Shown here piece after piece: positions 5,936 to 6,681 of a stretch of DNA of 6,681 nt (position 1 is the first letter of the stretch; each line of letters opens with the position of its first letter). The DNA lies in contig CALXGC010000181.1 in NCBI GenBank assembly GCA_944387755.1, positions 1 to 6,681 of the forward strand. The letters are read 5' to 3'. The notes under the pieces were generated by a model. The model did not search any database. It saw only the letters and a list, made by a program, of their open reading frames with translations, and had not been told where the DNA came from. A program made the position numbers and the translations under genes. The stretch comes from an uncultured Oscillospiraceae bacterium. GTDB taxonomy: Bacteria; Bacillota_A; Clostridia; Oscillospirales; Oscillospiraceae.

Positions 5936-6681
5936 ATGACGGAACTGGAACTGAAATACGGCTGCAACCCCAACCAGAAGCCCGCCCGCATCTTTATGGA
6001 GAACGGCGAGCTGCCTCTGAAGGTGCTCAACGGCAAGCCGGGGTACATCAACTTCATGGACGCCCTGAACTCCTGGCAGCTTGTGAAGGCTCTGAAGCGC
6101 GCCACCGGCCTGCCCGCCGCCGCCTCCTTCAAGCACGTCTCCCCCGCCGGAGCCGCCCTGGGCCTGCCCCTCACCGACGTGGAGCGGCACATCTACTTCG
6201 CCCCTGAGGGGGAGCTGTCCCCTATCGCCTGCGCCTATATCCGGGCCCGGGGCGCCGACCGGCTGTGCTCCTTCGGGGACTGGGCCGCCCTCAGCGACGT
6301 GTGCGACGCCGACACCGCCCGCTTTCTGGCTCTGGAGGTGTCCGACGGCGTCATCGCCCCCGGCTATACCGACGAGGCCCTGGCCATTCTGAAAACCAAG
6401 CGCAAGGGCGGCTACAACGTGGTGGAAATTGACCCCAATTACGAGCCCGCCCCCATCGAGCGCCGGAACATCTTCGGCATTACCTTCGAGCAGGGCTATA
6501 ACGCCCTGGACATCAACGAGGACATGCTCCAGAACATCGTCACCGAGAACAAGCAGCTGCCCCAGCAGGCCAAGCACGACATGCTCCTGTCCCTCATCAC
6601 CCTGAAGTACACCCAGTCCAACTCCGTGTGCTATGTGAAGAACGGCATGACCATCGGCGTGGGGGCCGGCCAGCAGAGCCG
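5936..6681 (+). CDS. purH: Stand-alone AICAR transformylase (PurH C-terminal-type), 5' part
   Basis: 248 complete codons are visible before the window ends. The enzyme moves a formyl group from 10-formyl-THF to AICAR (ZMP), giving FAICAR for the cyclohydrolase. It begins directly with transformylase sequence ([19 protein letters not shown]) and has no MGS-like cyclohydrolase domain, so this is the monofunctional form (about 390 residues in relatives, from memory). The catalytic block [11 protein letters not shown] (64-74) carries the Lys66-His67 pair expected from characterised AICAR transformylases. [25 protein letters not shown] at the visible end is the strongly conserved folate/AICAR-site region. 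AAAGGA (5921-5926) supports the ATG at 5936. The gene is the downstream member of the ZTP-controlled unit, which fits because its substrate is the riboswitch ligand. Confidence 0.95.
   Translation, partial: [248 protein letters not shown]

Overview
The window is a stretch of de novo purine biosynthesis genes, all on the + strand. The DNA is GC-rich with strong G/C third-position bias. The gene order purC-purF-purM-purN-IMP cyclohydrolase-(unknown)-AICAR transformylase, the strong AGGAGG-type ribosome sites, a ZTP riboswitch and a clostridial-style PurF together suggest a high-GC gut Clostridia (Oscillospiraceae, Flavonifractor/Lawsonibacter-like). This assignment is inference from gene style, not from a search.

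Layout. 1-434: 3' end of purC (SAICAR synthetase). 435-510: gap with a GC-rich hairpin plus a short T-run. 511-1935: PurF-type amidophosphoribosyltransferase that keeps its PRPP site and four putative Fe-S cysteines but lacks the glutaminase nucleophile. 1957-3000: purM. 3001-3111: two REP-like hairpins facing each other. 3112-3747: purN. 3733-3873: a new control unit made of an extended -10 promoter at the end of purN, a ZTP (pfl-type) riboswitch aptamer and an overlapping intrinsic terminator. 3903-4613: stand-alone IMP cyclohydrolase of the PurO type. 4614-4700: gap with a nested hairpin. 4701-5801: a two-domain protein, DUF1266-like followed by an Imm33/DUF2185-like domain, with no known purine role. 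5802-5935: a second pair of REP-like hairpins. 5936-6681: 5' part of a stand-alone AICAR transformylase gene, cut by the window edge.

How the genes work together. PurF makes phosphoribosylamine, PurN formylates GAR, PurM closes the AIR ring and PurC makes SAICAR. The AICAR transformylase and the PurO-type cyclohydrolase carry out the last two steps to IMP, which many bacteria do with one bifunctional PurH. The ZTP riboswitch senses ZMP/ZTP (AICAR nucleotides, which build up when 10-formyl-THF is short). It sits so that it would switch the cyclohydrolase, the DUF1266-Imm33 gene and the transformylase as one unit, separately from the upstream genes.

Most worth a second look: the glutaminase-dead PurF, the immunity-like fusion gene inside the ZTP-controlled unit, and the paired hairpin repeats whose stem bases covary between two intergenic sites.
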